From Bacteroidales bacterium (lineage in GTDB: Bacteria > Bacteroidota > Bacteroidia > Bacteroidales > UBA3824): a DNA stretch of 34,418 nt. Below are positions 32,279 through 34,418 of this stretch, piece after piece; within the stretch, counting starts at the first letter, position 1; each line of letters opens with the position of its first letter. Both the position numbers and the translations under genes were made by a program. A model generated the notes under the pieces. The model was not told the origin of the DNA. It saw only the letters and a list, made by a program, of their open reading frames with translations, and did not search any database. Where the stretch lies: the NCBI GenBank assembly GCA_017651345.1, contig JAGCDD010000338.1:1-34418 (forward strand), given 5' to 3'.

Positions 32279-33610
32279 ATGGAACGAATCTTCAAACGGA
32301 AACTCTACGACCGTCTTTTAGAATGGAAAAATATCCAAAACGGCAAGACTGCAATGTTAATAGAAGGAGCAAGACGCGTAGGAAAATCCACACTTGTGGA
32401 ACAATTTGCTAAAAACGAATACGAATCTTACATCCTTATTGACTTTCTCGAAGCGTCTGACGAGGTTAAATCTCTGTTTAACAATCTAATGAACAAAGAT
32501 TTCATTTTTCTTCAACTCCAAGCCATATATAATGTAGTACTAAAAGAGCGCAAGTCGGTAATAGTGTTTGACGAGGTTCAAAACTGTCCATTGGCCCGAC
32601 AAGCAATCAAATACCTTGTTAAAGACGGTCGTTACGACTATATAGAGACAGGCTCGCTCATCAGTATTAAGAAAAACACTAAGGACATCACACTTCCAAG
32701 CGAAGAAGAACGGCTTACACTCTATCCTATGGATTATGAGGAGTTTAGATGGGCATTAGGAGATATAAACTCTATCCCTCTATTAAGAACATTCTTTGAC
32801 AACAAACTACCTCTCGACAGGGCACACCGCGATAAAATGAGAGATTTTAGACTATATATGCTCATCGGTGGTATGCCTCAGGCTGTTAACACTTATCTCG
32901 AAACTAACAATTTCAGTTTGGTAGACAGAGCAAAACGTAGTATTATCAAAATCTATCAAGATGATTTTCAAAAATTGGATCAATCAGGAAGGTTGGAAAC
33001 TCTTTTTATGGAAATACCATCTCAACTAAGTCAGACCAACAACCGTTACAAACCGTATGCTGTACTCGGCGACACAGACAAAGAAAAACTCACAGAGTTT
33101 TTGAAAGATCTTGAAGACAGCAAAACGGTATTATTCTCATATCATTCAAACGACCCCAACGTAGGTATGTCGCTTACAAAAGATGTTTCTAAATTCAAGA
33201 TTTTCTGTGCCGACACAGGACTATTTGTTACACTCGCATTTTGGGACAAAGACCACACTGAAAATATTATATATCAGAAACTTCTTAATGACAAACTAAG
33301 CACAAACCTCGGTTATATTTACGAAAATATTATAGCACAGACTCTCGCAGCCTCAGGGAATAAACTATTTTACTACACTTGGTCAAAAGATGCCACTCAT
33401 AACTATGAGATTGACTTTTTGCTATCCCGTGGTGCGAAACTACATCCTATCGAAGTAAAATCGTCGGGTTACAACTCTCACAAATCGCTTGACGCTTTCT
33501 GCGAGAAGTATTCTAATATCATCGAAAAACGATACCTTATTTACACCAAAGATTTAAGCAAAGATAAAGAAACACTATTATTGCCTGTATATTTGACACA
33601 ATTTATCTAA
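32279..33610 (+). CDS. AAA_14/DUF4143 ATPase
   Basis: A 443-residue P-loop ATPase of the AAA_14 plus DUF4143 family, very common in Bacteroidetes and often present in many copies; its role is unknown. Walker A is GARRVGKST (about residues 30-38), Walker B is SVIVFDEVQNC (about 93-103), and IETGSLISIK carries sensor 1. The LYPMDYEEFRWALGD stretch is typical of the family. The C-terminal DUF4143 part has YIYENIIAQTL, then D379 (YEIDFLL) and E392-x-K394 (PIEVKSSG), a PD-(D/E)XK-like nuclease core. Its stop overlaps the stop of the convergent BrxD-like gene by 4 bp. Confidence 0.9.
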   Translation: MERIFKRKLYDRLLEWKNIQNGKTAMLIEGARRVGKSTLVEQFAKNEYESYILIDFLEASDEVKSLFNNLMNKDFIFLQLQAIYNVVLKERKSVIVFDEVQNCPLARQAIKYLVKDGRYDYIETGSLISIKKNTKDITLPSEEERLTLYPMDYEEFRWALGDINSIPLLRTFFDNKLPLDRAHRDKMRDFRLYMLIGGMPQAVNTYLETNNFSLVDRAKRSIIKIYQDDFQKLDQSGRLETLFMEIPSQLSQTNNRYKPYAVLGDTDKEKLTEFLKDLEDSKTVLFSYHSNDPNVGMSLTKDVSKFKIFCADTGLFVTLAFWDKDHTENIIYQKLLNDKLSTNLGYIYENIIAQTLAASGNKLFYYTWSKDATHNYEIDFLLSRGAKLHPIEVKSSGYNSHKSLDAFCEKYSNIIEKRYLIYTKDLSKDKETLLLPVYLTQFI

Positions 33611-34418
33611 ATCTCAAACTCCGCGAACTCTTCTCCTCTATCATCCGAAACGGCGTCGGATTTAGCGAAGGTGAAGTCGCCGGAGGTGAGGATGTCGGAG
33701 AGTTTGAGCGTGGGGTTTTGGTACAGTAAATCAGAAAGTTCTATAAAATCACGAATTACTTCACGGGGAGTGATGTTTTGGTCGGCACCAATACGCGAAA
33801 ACTCTGTTTTTACGAAAGTTACCAAATCGTCGGTGGTAAGGCGGGTGGTGTAATTGTAAAGTCCGGCGTGCATATCGCGGAGTTTTTCGCACAGTACAAG
33901 CATCTCCTCGGCAGAAAGCGGGTCTAAGCGGATAATCGGTGCAAGAAGGTCGCGTGTGCCGGGTTTTGAAAAACGTCCCTCGGCAAGTCGCGAACGGAGA
34001 GCCTCGTAACTATACACGCCTCTGCGCTTATCTTCAACGGTTTGAGGAGTTGCACCCATTATTATGCCGAGATACTTGGCCTTGCCTTGCAAAGTGTCGT
34101 TGTACATCGTGAGCATTTTTTCGTAATTGTACTGACGGCTAATAGATTGCGGAATCTTGTAGATGTTTACAAGTTCGTCGATCATCACCATCAGACCTGT
34201 ATAGCCCGCAAGGCGGAAATAGTTGGCAAAGAGTTTCAGATAGTCGTACCAATCGTCATCGGTGATGATGATGCTGATGCCGAGTTCTTCCTTGGCTTCA
34301 CGTTTCTGCGCGTATTCACCACGAAACCAACGTGTTACCTTTGCCTTGGTGGTATCGTCGCCATCTAAATATGCGTGGTAATATGCTGAGAGAAGTTTCC
34401 CAAATTCAAAACCGTGAA
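33607..34418 (-). CDS. BREX-type ATP-binding protein BrxD/DUF2791, partial (5' end outside the window)
   Basis: The reading frame runs from the stop at 33607 to the right edge of the window without a break (about 270 residues visible), so the internal ATG at 34191 is not the start. The visible part includes HGFEFGKLLSAYYHAYLDG, DDDWYDYLKLFANYFRLAGY, the Walker B strand GLMVMIDELVNIYK, KYLGIIMGATPQTVEDKRRG and the family signature YSYEALRSRLAEGRF. These match DUF2791 P-loop ATPases, of which BrxD of BREX systems is the known example. Walker A must lie beyond the edge. With the Lhr-like helicase on the same strand, it suggests a BREX-like or related defence locus. The acidic C-terminus (DDRGEEFAEFEI) is complete. 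Confidence 0.8.
   Translation of the reverse strand, partial: HGFEFGKLLSAYYHAYLDGDDTTKAKVTRWFRGEYAQKREAKEELGISIIITDDDWYDYLKLFANYFRLAGYTGLMVMIDELVNIYKIPQSISRQYNYEKMLTMYNDTLQGKAKYLGIIMGATPQTVEDKRRGVYSYEALRSRLAEGRFSKPGTRDLLAPIIRLDPLSAEEMLVLCEKLRDMHAGLYNYTTRLTTDDLVTFVKTEFSRIGADQNITPREVIRDFIELSDLLYQNPTLKLSDILTSGDFTFAKSDAVSDDRGEEFAEFEI

Noticed and set aside
33607..34191. A complete 194-residue protein starting at 34191
   Set aside because: The frame stays open to the edge of the window, and the upstream residues continue the DUF2791 domain into the Walker B strand, so the gene is only partly visible.

Overview
The window looks like a chromosomal segment of a Bacteroidales bacterium, probably an uncultured gut or rumen type. 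The reasons are consistent. Most gene starts lie behind a Bacteroidetes -7 box (TAnnTTTG) and lack Shine-Dalgarno sites. Several families are typical of the phylum: DUF2723 membrane protein, DUF5686 outer-membrane protein, a Bacteroidetes-type RpoN, and lipoproteins with an LAGC lipobox. All assignments come from reading the sequence and from memory of protein families; no search was run.

Left part (1-3629), defence and addiction genes: a 43-bp tandem-repeat array precedes a fused nuclease/N6-adenine methyltransferase (type IIG-like), followed by a RelB/RelE-type toxin-antitoxin pair. The methylase gene carries two in-frame copies of a 28-bp palindromic element. A third copy lies at 18321. 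Next comes a large DUF2723 membrane protein (3686-7027) whose second codon reads TAA, then a VapC-type pair on the minus strand, a DUF5686 outer-membrane protein, and an AAA+ ATPase with a DUF234-like C-terminus, preceded by twin hairpins.

The most striking region is 12048-20102, a four-gene plus-strand operon of modular single-pass membrane proteins. The first three products share an N-terminal domain of about 150 residues, predicted cytoplasmic. Behind the membrane helix they carry different modules: a subtilisin-like (S8) protease, chains of Ig-like repeats, and Cys-containing C-terminal domains. The third and fourth genes look like halves of one ancestral gene, split at the 28-bp palindrome. 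I do not recognise this as a described system. The N-terminal domain and the C-terminal domain of the protease recall SrfA-type proteins of Proteobacteria, but that is unverified memory.

The minus-strand block 26254-20106 encodes three tandem paralogous YD-repeat lipoproteins, an alpha-oxoamine-synthase homolog that seems to lack its PLP lysine (LCB1-like), sigma-54, and a membrane protein. On the plus strand follow pyrH and a malate/lactate dehydrogenase-family enzyme.

The right end (28150-34418) returns to defence-like content: an Lhr-like helicase (BrxHI-type) behind two small overlapping genes, and at the edge a partial DUF2791 ATPase (BrxD-type). Between them sit a strongly structured ncRNA with its own promoter and terminator, an unknown membrane protein and a DUF4143 ATPase. 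This may be part of a BREX-like locus continuing beyond the window.
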